A DNA stretch of 64,000 bases from Tribonema minus (taxonomy: Eukaryota > Sar > Xanthophyceae > Tribonematales > Tribonemataceae), in NCBI GenBank assembly GCA_017506865.1, contig JAFCMP010000334.1, forward strand, positions 186,001-250,000. The letters run 5' to 3'. This document shows, piece by piece, positions 55,401 to 64,000 of the stretch. Made by a program: the position numbers and the translations under genes. A model generated the notes under the pieces. The model saw only the letters and a list, made by a program, of their open reading frames with translations, searched no databases and was not told where the DNA came from. How positions within the stretch are numbered: the first letter of the stretch is position 1; each line of letters opens with the position of its first letter.

Positions 55401-58400
55401 TGCCAGGCCCAGTGCAATGCGCCATGTCAGACACGCGCGCGCTGTAAGAGCCCCACCGTGACAACTGCCAGAGTCATCACCTGACCCCATTTCTGTAGTT
55501 TTTTCTGGTCCTGCCCCCCCCATTTCGTCATCTGCATACATACATGCCTGCCCTCCTGCAGGTGGCGCTCCAGCTGTCGCCCGCCGCCGCGCAGTGGATA
55601 ATCACTTATCAACAGCACACAGAAGTCTTGACTACTGTGGATATGATGGCACTGTTTGACTCGTGGCCAATTACTGCAGCAGCGGCGACCACGGTTATCG
55701 GTGGAAGGCACTTGCGGCTAACCACTCCTTGTCACCTGCAGCTTTACGATCTTGTGATTCGTTTCTATTTTAAAATCAGCTGTCAGGCATCACCTGACCC
55801 ATTTTTGTCATGTGCGTACATACATACCTGCCCTTTCGCAGGTGACGCTCCAGCTGTCGCCCGCCGCCGCGCAGTGGATGATCCGGTGCTACTACGCGCT
55901 CGATGAGAACGTTCTGAGAGAGTTCCTGGGAAGGCGCCTCGCAGGAAAGGTCCGCAAGGATCTGGGCGATGTTAGCGAGGCCACCAAGACCCCCGTGAAG
56001 AGCTGCCGACGGCAGTTTGACAACCTGCGCAGGGTCATGACGATGCTAGAAGAGGTGTGTACTACTGACATACAACGGTGATAGGCAGGTAGATGAGTAA
56101 TGAAGGTCTGATACGTGCACACACCTGAAAGTATTGATTGTGCTGTCAACATTTACTAGTTCAGTAGCAAAATACGGCCATAGTTTGCTGTCTGTAGTGG
56201 GCCAGCGTGCCCTTGATAATGTTGTCAATCCTTGCGCTGCGTATTTGAAGGCATGCATCGCTGCAGTCGCCAGTCGAACACTTTGTTCTGGGCCATGTTG
56301 TTGCTCTCCGAGATACAAGGGTATGTAGCAGGACACTTGCAAGAGCACAGACGCTGATACGTGTTGTAAAGGTACAGGCGTGCCAGGCTGAGGTACTGAG
56401 AGTGCTGAAGCAGCATATATGGGGTGTTGACAACACCCTGAATTGGCGAAAACATTTCTACACTTCGCGTAGCTTCATGAGGACACCCAATAACCTAGGT
56501 ATGCAAGTATGATAGCTGTTATAACACAGGCTGCTTTGCACCACATTGATTTCGTGTCTTGTCGACCGTGTTCAAGTAAAAAGCTGACTCAGATGCACAA
56601 TCGCGGTGGTCTATTATCACAACAGATACTTGTTTGATCTGCTGATGTGCTGCGTTGAGCTTTTTGTACTCCTTTGAAGCATTTGAACTTGCTTTGTATG
56701 CCCAAGCGTGATAAAACAGGCAGAAGACCGTGGTGCGCTGACCAGTTTCAAGACCCAAGAGTGTCAATGCTGTTTTTGTGCTCAGTCCGCAATCCCAAAT
56801 TGTACTTGTGGCTTGCCAAAATCGAGTATTATATTGCAATGTACACAATCCTGCCTATGTGCCCAGTCCGCAATCCTAAACTGTACTTGTGTCTTGCCGT
56901 GATTATAGAGCTTCCTTTCTGTAATGCAGCATCCAAGGTAGCAGCTGTTACACGCCAGACAGCCTGAGTAAGAGGCAAGTCAGACATGAGGTATGTACTT
57001 CAAGGACTTAGGCGATGAGGCGTGCATTGCAAGGATGGAAGATATTGCACGATGGCTTTGTCTGCCTTTGATCGCAGTGCGCGACGCTGCGCAGGATACG
57101 CTATGCGAGGCATCGCATCGGTCCATGGTGCCCTCCTTTATAGTTTGAGCAAGGCACCATTGCAGTAACACGCAGTCATACACAATGCACGTCTAACGGG
57201 GCCCAATTCGCACGCCATCGCCGCCGCCTCGCCGCTGTTGCCATGCTTTCAGAGTCATCAATATCACTGCTACGTGATGTTGGAACTTCAAGAGAAGTTT
57301 GAGCTTGGGCCGAGGTAAGCTGATTGTGTCCGCATCGGTTGATGTTGAAGGTGGCATTGTGTTGACAAAATTGTGTGCTTAGTGTCACCACTGGTGTTGT
57401 GGATGTCAGGCCTTTGACCTATCGCCACCGTGAGCTCAGCGTCAACATGGCTGCCATCATGGTCTGTTTTTACGCCATGCAGTGACTGGAGCATAGCAAG
57501 GCGCATCCCAGTGGCTGCGCCTATCAGTCACCAAACGCGTTTTGCGCCTGTGTACAGCATGCGTCATTAAAGCACTGCCCTGCGTATGCCCGCGCAACGC
57601 AATGCGCTCTGCTGACATGGTTGATGCAGCCCGCATTGTGCGCCGCTTTGCGTTCGCTGCAGTGCTGCGTGGCACTTCAGCCTGCTCACAAACCTGCGAC
57701 GGTACCAACTTCAACAACTTCATGCCTCTCTTTGGACATACTGCAGCATGTGACGCAGCACTGTGTATCATGTGCCGCTTTACGTCCTCTGCAGCGCTGT
57801 TCGGCACCTGAGCCCGCTTACGCCCTGCATCACCAACTTCAACAACTGCACGCCTTTTGCCGCTCAACAGACTGCAACTCTGGTGACGCTGTTATAGTGG
57901 CACTGCGCATTTGACGGTGCATACATGCATGTGTGCATACGTGAGGGTCGTCGGAGCTCATGCCTTTCATTGCCCCGTGCCTGTCATCCCCCCCCCCCCC
58001 CCCCCCTGTCCCCCTCCCTGCAGCCTCGCGGCTCAGTACATGTGCGTCACCTTCCTGCTGCACCACAAGTTCAACTTGCAGGCGGCGCGCCACCCGACGG
58101 CCGGGGTCACGGCGCAGGACTTGGTGTGGTGCGCGGCAGGTGCGAGCTGCATCTTCAATATCTGCTTTTTCAACATCTTGCTGAGCATCATCATCATCAT
58201 TACCCGCTGTTTGCCCTGAGCTTGGGGAGCTGAGGGCTGTGTGTAACTGTGAAGTAACCCCCGCTGCAGTACACGCACATGGTCAGAATCGTTCCCGAAC
58301 GCAGTATAATCGATCACGCATGCATGAAGTGGTGGTGCGATAGCGCGCAGATGGGCCCAGCAATTCAGCCAACTGTTACTGTGGTATGCCTCAGTGCTCC

Positions 58401-61322
58401 AGTGATGGAGCTGCTGTGACCTCCATAGCAGCAGCTTCAATGGCGCGTACAGCATTTGCGGCTGCGCAAAAGGTAACTGCTTTGACAGGAGAGCTTCAAT
58501 GAATGAGAGGCATGCGCTCGCACGACAATGTTGAATGTGATAACTGGAATGCGTACCGTCCCCCTGGGACTTCAAGGGCGGAATGAAGGGTGCAGGACGG
58601 CTGGCGCTACCCCCCTACATGAGTCCCAGGCTCTAGTCTGAGTTCCATTTAATCCCCGGACTGTGGCTCCCCCCCCCCCCTCCCAGGACTGAGGCTGACC
58701 CCCCCCGCCCCCCCCTCCCCCCTTGAACACCATTGTATGCAGGGCTTTTGTGCTTCTGGGTCTGTCCTGGCAATCACCGCATGACGCAGCACACAGAGTA
58801 CTTGGAGCTGCAGGCGGAGCTGACTGGGTCACGCGCGCCGCCGTTTGAAGAGCGCGAGTCGACGCGGCCCGCACTTGAAGATGGCCTCGCAGAGGTGCGT
58901 GAGTACGGTGCAGTGAAGCAATTATGCGGCACTTAAATACGGTACAGCAAACCAGTGACACGGCACTTGAAGATGGCCCAGCAGAGGTGTGTGAGGACGG
59001 TATAACGAACCAACAGTGTTCGGCACTTGAAGATGACCTCGCAGATGTGTGTGGGTATTGTACAACAAATGCGCGGCACGTGAAGGTGGCCTCGCAGAGA
59101 GGTGTGCAGAGGTGTGCAGAGAGGTATGAGTACGGTACAATAAACCAGTTACGCGGCACTTGATGATGGCCTAGCACAAGTATGTGGGTACGGTACAACG
59201 ACCCGAATGCAATACAATCCCTGCACTGTTGTTGAGGCACTTCACAATGTCACAATGAACTCCACACTTGAGGATGAAGATGACGCGATGTGAGTGTGGC
59301 AGAATGACTGAATCGTGCTCATTGCACTATTTCAGAGCACTCTGCAATATCACAACGTCTTTCGCGGCAGCTTGAAGGCGGTGCCTGACAAACTGCTTCA
59401 GCAGACACTATCGTGTGTACATTCACTGAGCCTTGCTGTGGCTTGCACAAAATTGCCACAAGATGTGCTTTCGCTGTCATCCACTTCACATTTCTTAATC
59501 TTATTCCTGGTTTATCGCGGTTGCGCGCATCGCCACAGGTGTTCGGGCTGGACCTGGACAAGGATTGGATAGCGGCAATGCGAGAGATCAAGTAAGTACG
59601 GTTACACACGAATAAGTGCGTGAAGATTGCCCTTGTCAGGCACTCATGGTGTTGTGATACATGCAAACATACTCTCGCTCATGCTTCCAGAACCGCATTT
59701 GTAGCCATTGAAATATTACTGTGCCAGCATTCGGGCTGCTACATCACCCGGTTCATCAGCTCTGCCTTGTGGACAGGATTAGGTCAAACCTACTCCTTGC
59801 ATCGTGAATCTCTTCAACTCACACCTCTCATGCTGCCATGTGAGAACGTCTTCAAGTCAACGCAGGCATCTGTCTATCTGCAAGCTCTCCACATGCAGTT
59901 GCTACTTCAACTTCAAGCTGTAGGCTCAGACGCGCCTACGCAGTGCACTCGGTGTAACCGCCACTGGTCACTGTCACCGCTGACTACCCTGCCTACTTAC
60001 CTACCCGCATGCGTCACCGTGACGTCACTTCAACTTGGCCTGCAGGCACTTGCTAGCTGGAGAAACGAGGGGGGGACCCCTGGACTCGCTGCAGCAGTAC
60101 ACCCTGGCGGCGCTGCGCGAGCAGCTGCCGCAGGCGCACTTCAAGTTCATCGAGGCGCACTTCAAGAGCGCCGTCAAGCAGCTGTGCAGCATCGGCGCCA
60201 ACCTGGGCCTCAGTCGGGAGTGCAGGTGCGATGGATAGGCGCAACGGACTTGCCTTGTCACTGTGTACTGGTCGACTTTTATTTCAAAAGGCCCCTAAGG
60301 GGGGCTGGGTGTCCTATGCAATGGTGACGTTTGCTCCTGCGCAGCAGCTCACTCACTGCGTACTACCGGTCATGATGTGCAGTGCACGCTGTGCTCGAGA
60401 AGCGGTGGCCCCAGCGCCAGTGGCAGACCGCGCATGTGACTTCAGCTACTTGATGTTTTCAATCGGAAGCAACACACACTGAGCCACCGCTGAAAATGTC
60501 TTGGGCTGAATTGCGGCCGGGGTTGGGGCTACCTAGGTGGTGCGCAGCGATGGCGCCGATTGCAGGTGAAGTTGCAGGTTCTGCTTATGGCAACGCAGGG
60601 CAGACAAGGCGATGCGTGTGTAGATCAGAGAGCTCAGACAGTCACCATGGTCAGCTTTCAGTTCTGACTGGCATCGCTGAGCTACACCTGCCACCTTCCG
60701 CGCGACGATGCAGCACTGCGCCTCGCCTGAAGCGTGACGCAACCTCGCCGCCGCGTCTGTGCCTCGCGCGAACGTCTCGCGCGTGCTCGAGCTGCCGCGC
60801 AAGATTGAGAGTGGTTGCGGCCACCTTGTCCACCTGTGTGTCCCCTCGCCGTACAAGCTGCCGTCATGGGAGAACGTCGCAGGCGGCGTCCGCTTGGCTC
60901 GCTTAGCTGGTGCAATAACATGTAGCACGCCCGGGCCGCTTCGCCGCCGTAAACCTGTCTCAAATGGCGCGGACGGAAACTGACCGCAATGCGAATCACC
61001 GTCACTCCGCGCGTGCAGAGACGTCTTTGAAGACCTCATTGTGCGCGTCTTCGAGCCCCTGCTCAAGAGCGGCAGCGGCAGCAGCGCTCCGGCCCTCGCA
61101 GACATCCTCGCCTTGCTCGCCGCCATGACGCACCACTTCCCCGCCGCCGTCGCCGCCGCCGGTCAAGTGACGCCGCACATGCACGTGCACGGCGGCGGCG
61201 GCAGCGCTGCGGCGGCGGCGGCGTTTGGCGACGTGGCGGCGACGGCGGCGGCTTGGACGCGGTTCATGGGCGGCGTGCGCGTGTGCCTGCTCTTCATGTA
61301 CAGCGGCCGGTCCGACAAATGA
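52476..61322 (+). CDS. FIBP: FIBP orthologue (FGF1 intracellular-binding protein family), 9 exons, 470 aa
   Basis: Exons: 52476-52613, 54093-54341, 55842-56054, 57253-57314, 58024-58139, 58797-58894, 59539-59591, 60046-60225, 61019-61322; total 1413 nt, all phases consistent. The match to animal FIBP runs the full length: FRIFDTAEHFL-like, YYALDENVLREFLGRRL, RKDLGDVSEATKTPVKSCRR, QFDNLRRVMTMLEE, LQEKFELGPSLAAQYMCVTF, EYLELQAELTG, VFGLDLDKDWIAAMREIK, FIEAHFKSAVKQLCSIGANL, DVFEDLIVRVFEPLL, RFMGGVRVCLLFMY. It is longer than human FIBP (364 aa) because of an insertion in exon 2 and an Ala/Gly/His-rich insert in the last exon. Biochemical role is unknown outside animals. Exon 2 seems to use a GC donor (CAG then GCGAGT). 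Exon edges are duplicated at exons 2, 3 and 6. Confidence 0.93.
52870..52895. repeat. Interstitial CCCTAA repeats
   Basis: ACCCTAACCCTAACCCC within FIBP intron 1, next to G- and C-rich sequence. Confidence 0.75.
53885..54090. repeat. Degenerate telomere-like stretch up to the FIBP exon-2 acceptor
   Basis: Repeated CCCTAAC, AACCCTAG, TACCCTGACCC and CAACCCTACTT words run almost to the acceptor at 54092 and double as its polypyrimidine tract. Confidence 0.65.
54320..54580 (+). repeat. Tandem donor edges of FIBP exon 2
   Basis: Exon end CTGCTGCGGAGCCAG (boundary 54341, followed by GCGAGT) recurs at 54506 (GATCTGCTGCGGAGTCTG then GTGCGT) and 54572 (CTGCTACAGAGCCAG then GTGCGC). The copies carry GT donors while the in-frame exon carries GC. 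Telomere-like CCCTAA words (54355-54405 inverted pair, 54530-54545) are interleaved. Confidence 0.75.
54690..54738. repeat. Interstitial CCCTAA/CCCTAG repeats
   Basis: CCTAACCCTAGCCCTAGCCC TAAACCCC-type run in FIBP intron 2. Confidence 0.7.
55145..55900 (+). repeat. Array of FIBP exon-3 acceptor edges
   Basis: The real acceptor is at 55841/55842. Copies with tract, CAG and exon start lie at 55561/55562 (GTGGCGCTCCAGCTGTCGCC, about 40 exon bp kept), 55376/55377 (GTGACGCTTCAGCTGTTG) and 55187/55188 (GCCCCAGCTGTCG); a tract-only copy ends near 55317. All share the upstream TCATCTGCATACATACCTGC motif and TCACCTGACCCC. Period about 185-285 bp. Confidence 0.88.
56754..56935. repeat. Intronic tandem duplication, period about 107 bp
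   Basis: Two copies of a unit with GTGCYCAGTCCGCAATCC, AAAYTGTACTTGTG and CTTGCC in FIBP intron 3. Confidence 0.8.
57620..57870. repeat. Intronic tandem duplication, period about 124 bp
   Basis: Two diverged copies with TGCGCCGCTTTGCGTYC, CTGCAG-GCTG, ACCAACTTCAACAACT and GCCTTT words in FIBP intron 4, before the long C-run at about 57988-58008. Confidence 0.75.
58850..59300 (+). repeat. Array of FIBP exon-6 donor edges, 5-6 units
   Basis: Exon end GCACTTGAAGATGGCCTCGCAGAG (58871-58894; donor GTGCGTGAG) recurs with boundaries near 58986, 59046, 59101 and 59179, and weakly at about 59290. Most copies keep a GTGTGTG or GTATGTG donor and the following TACGGTACAAYRAACCAG intron word. Period 60-100 bp. 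Confidence 0.88.
60255..60325 (-). mobile_element. Solo 3' end of the 15-19 kb-type retrotransposon
   Basis: GTCGACTTTTATTTCAAAAGGCCCCTAAGG and CCTATGCAAT correspond to the 3' UTR of the complete element (about 15045-15100, same relative orientation). GTAC lies just outside the end. It lies in FIBP intron 8. Confidence 0.65.
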
Positions 61323-62980
61323 ACACTTGAAAGTATGGTGCGACAAATGAATACTTGAAGTATGCTCTCTGGTGCGCTGGTGTAGGGCGCGTGTACGTGT
61401 CGTGCCCGGTGCTTGTGAGGTCCATGCGTGGTGGCGTGAGCTGCCAGTTTGCTGCATTAGGTGACTGTGGCCAACCTCGCGCACAGGTTGCTTGCTTCTG
61501 TCTCTGCCACTGAGCAGTACTGCGTGCGTGCGAAAGATTAGCATCAGGTTTACCTGTCGCAGACTGTGATCGATAACTCTGCTTAAGTGAAGCTTCAGCT
61601 GAAGGCTGCAAATCATATTAAAGTTCGTCTGCATTCCGCCTTTTAACTTTCGCGGTTGCCAGTTTGCATGCCCTTTAGTGTGCTGTATTTCCATGCGTCA
61701 CACAAGATCTTGGGAGAGTTACTGCTGTAATCAACAGCCAGTTCTCAGGAATGTGCGCATCTGAGAAGCCCGTCGTTGACAATGTGCCAGGTGCACCTGC
61801 CAAAACTTCAACAGGTAAAAGGCTGAATGTTGACGTGTGTTTTAACAACATCCTACTACAGGTGCCCAGAGCTGGACAGGTTGATGCATAATGAAATGCA
61901 CACTATCGAGCATACAAACAAACCAATTCCCAATGATGACTAACTCTGCAAACGATGCACAAGATCAGGCACAGCAGAGTATGCAATCAGGCAAGAGTGT
62001 GGTTGATGACCAGACAGAAACTTGCGTCACGGCAGCCGTGACAGGCCTATGGAGCCCTATGAGCATCCTGACACCACGCAACAAAGGCGAAGCATCCAGC
62101 AACATCACAGGAAGCACTGTCTAAGAACATCATGTGCAGGAACGCGTTTATTGAGCACCCACGCATCGACCGTCAGCGCAGCTTGCACATGCAAAACACA
62201 TCCAGATCTGTGATGGACACCAGCTTCGCCGGGCAGGCAGCACAGGGGCTGTGCCGCAGCCACTCACTGGGTATGAAGGTATACCTAGGCCCCAGACCCG
62301 GAGTACATACCCTGCCCCGCCAGGGGGCCCCCCCATTTTGTGCGTCGCTGGCGCCGCTGCACACCCACTGTGCGTGAAATCAAGCACCGCGCGGCAGTTT
62401 CAGGCGTGCGCGGCAAAAGTGCAGCAGCTGTCTCCTTTTTCTTGTCTCTTTGTGGCGCGGGAGCGGAGCCTCCGACTGACCATTGAGCACAACACAGTCA
62501 CCCCCCCCCCCCCATGCAGCAGCTGCTGCTGAGCAACTAGTTGCGGCTGCCCGTGCGAGTGGCGAGGGCGCAAGAGGGGCCGGGAAGGGGGGGGGGGAGG
62601 GGGGGGGGGAGAGCAAGATGCCGGCAAGGCGGCTGCAGCCCGGTGGCACGGGAGAGCCAAGGGGGGGGGGATGGACACACAACTCGCAAGACACCCAACA
62701 ATATAGTACCAAGCTTAGACCCCGGGGCCCAGCTGATCACGCCCACTCCTCATCAGAGTCCTGTACAGACGTGCAGCAGATGCGCAGGCAGGGAAATGCA
62801 GAAATCAGTGATCAGCCAGCAAATGATTTTGTTGCAACGCATTACACACGGTATAACCGACACTTTGTGCGCTCAAGTGCTGTAATACCTCTAAACACGG
62901 ACCTGAACGACAGGTACCGAGATGCGCGTTTACTGACAACACCTGGGCACGCGCAACTCACGCAAATGCAGAGTTCAAAA
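61323..62980. other. Convergent intergenic region, FIBP 3' / BET gene 3'
   Basis: Holds both 3' UTRs and perhaps further BET exons that I cannot place. A 15-bp repeat (ATACTTGAA-GTATG) follows the FIBP stop. C-runs lie at about 62502-62515 and long G-runs at about 62587-62612 and 62663-62672. No other gene is supported. Confidence 0.4.
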
Positions 62981-62984
62981 CTGT

Positions 62985-63350
62985 TCTCCTCCTGCACACA
63001 CAAAAGTCCCCGGCGTAGAGGCACCGGCACATCACCCAGTAAACAAGGCACGACGCAGTGGAACAGTACAGGAGCACGAGCACACAGTTCACCACTGTAC
63101 TGATCCTGGACTCAACAAGTTACTGGCGTACAAGCGCCAGCACAGTACAAGGCACGTTGCAGTGGAACAGTACACGAGCACAAGTACACAGTTCACCATT
63201 GTACCGATCCTGGACTCACAAAAGTCGCTGGCGCAGACGTTGGGGGGGAGTAACCAAAGCACGACGCAGCGGAACAAGCACACTGCTAGCTCGAGTACGC
63301 AGTTCACCACTGTACTGATCCTGGACTCACAAAGTCGCTGGCGTAGTCGT
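62985..63350 (-). repeat. Array of BET-gene donor edges
   Basis: The exon edge at 63331 (SDF then GTGAGTCCAGGATC) recurs at about 63218-63236 and 63112-63130, with a trace near 63000, spaced about 105-110 bp. Intervening sequence (GAACAGTACA..GAGCACGAGCACACAGTTCACC on the plus strand) repeats with it. Confidence 0.8.
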
Positions 63351-64000
63351 TGGAGGGGCTGGCGCGGCGCCGCGACGCGCTGCGCTTGCTGAAGGTGCTG
63401 CCACGCCGCATGCAGCTCTCCACGTAGATCTGCAGCTCACGCAGCGTGCCCGTGTCCATGGAGTCAATGTCGATCTCGATTTCGGACTCGTCCTGAGAGT
63501 GCGGCGTGGCGATGGGAAGCGGTGTGTTAGTGCGCAGTTAGTTGTCTTCGAGCAATGAACCAATCGGCATAGAGTAAGTTCGTACATCGATGTAGATACA
63601 GTGCGGGCTGGGTGATGTTCGCTATCACCACTGAGTTGACCCTGGCCCTCATTTTTGACCTAGCGCTACTCCTGACCCATAAAGTATGCGGAGTGTCAGC
63701 CACGGGCGGCCAAGCTCCTCCCGAGAAGAAGACTGCACGTTGCGCTGCATTTAAGGTCACAATAGCTTGTGCGGGCACCAGTCATGTGCGCGTGCATAAA
63801 GACACAGGCAAGCAGGCACTGCAATGGCCAGCCCACTCTACCAGCATAATACTTGCCGCGCATTGAGTGTGATGCCGCAGGTGGGTAGGTAGGCATGCTA
63901 GGCATGCTACCTCATCTTCGGTCTGCAGTTGCGGCGGGACGTCTCACCTGTGCGCCGAGCGGCATGCGCTCCTGGATGATCTGCACGACGCGCGTCAGCT
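63331..64000 (-). CDS. BET/GTE bromodomain protein, ET (NET) domain exons (partial)
   Basis: Exons 64000-63948 (enters from outside) and 63492-63331, minus strand, joined in phase 0. They read LTRVVQIIQERMPLGAQ, then DESEIEIDIDSMDTGTLREL, QIYVESCMRR, which is the extra-terminal domain of BET proteins (family pattern: KL..VVHIIQ..EP, DEIEIDFETL..TLRELERYV..CL). This surface binds chromatin and transcription cofactors. It is followed by a basic/Ser stretch (SKRSASRRRASPSNDYASDF) and a GTGAGT donor. The bromodomain would be upstream, beyond base 64000; the C-terminal remainder below 63331 was not identified. Confidence 0.87.

Noticed and set aside
58572..59240. 222-codon minus frame opposite FIBP exon 6
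   Set aside because: It is the reverse of the donor-edge array; its repeats are explained by the plus-strand exon copies.

Overview
The window looks like nuclear DNA of a GC-rich, intron-dense eukaryote, most likely a unicellular alga (a green alga is my best guess). Coding exons are short and rich in G or C at third positions, and introns are long with GT-AG (occasionally GC-AG) borders. There is one tRNA gene, scattered CCCTAA/TTAGGG blocks, long C-runs and non-LTR retrotransposons. Nothing suggests bacterial operons. Exon structures below were assembled by eye from homology, splice sites and phase, so borders are predictions.

Layout. (1) 1-3734, minus: 5' half of an ERK7/MAPK15-type protein kinase. 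(2) 4413-11978 and 13916-27581, minus: two tandem paralogues (A and B) of an unrecognised secreted protein, each with seven exons of matching length and phase; their introns hold most of the mobile DNA. (3) 28172-29062, plus: an F-box/PP2 (Nictaba-like) lectin-type gene divergent from gene B. (4) 30574-30643, minus: tRNA-Gly(GCC), followed by two tRNA-derived SINE-like units near 31.2-31.5 kb. (5) 31918-38176, plus: a large unrecognised gene C, with a truncated inverted copy at about 41.7-42.3 kb. (6) 43866-51135, plus: a protein with only the NPC1 N-terminal sterol-binding domain and one membrane span. (7) 52476-61322, plus: an FIBP orthologue in nine exons. (8) 63331-64000, minus: the ET domain of a BET-type bromodomain protein. 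Apart from the A/B pair the genes are unrelated, and no pathway links them.

Mobile DNA: a 1311-codon reverse transcriptase ORF with a C-terminal restriction-like endonuclease domain (15125-19060); 5'-truncated relatives flanked by target duplications containing AGTACAA (6011-7004 and 25781-26144); solo 3' ends (5491-5567, 21385-21437, 60255-60325); a 733-bp non-autonomous hAT element with an 8-bp target duplication (22233-22965); and at least two fold-back elements.

The most striking feature is shared by unrelated genes. At about sixteen splice junctions in six genes, plus the end of one gene, the edge of the exon together with its splice site and adjoining intron is tandemly repeated into the intron, in two to six degenerating copies. 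Many introns here seem to have grown by duplication that began at the exon edge, leaving rows of decoy splice sites.
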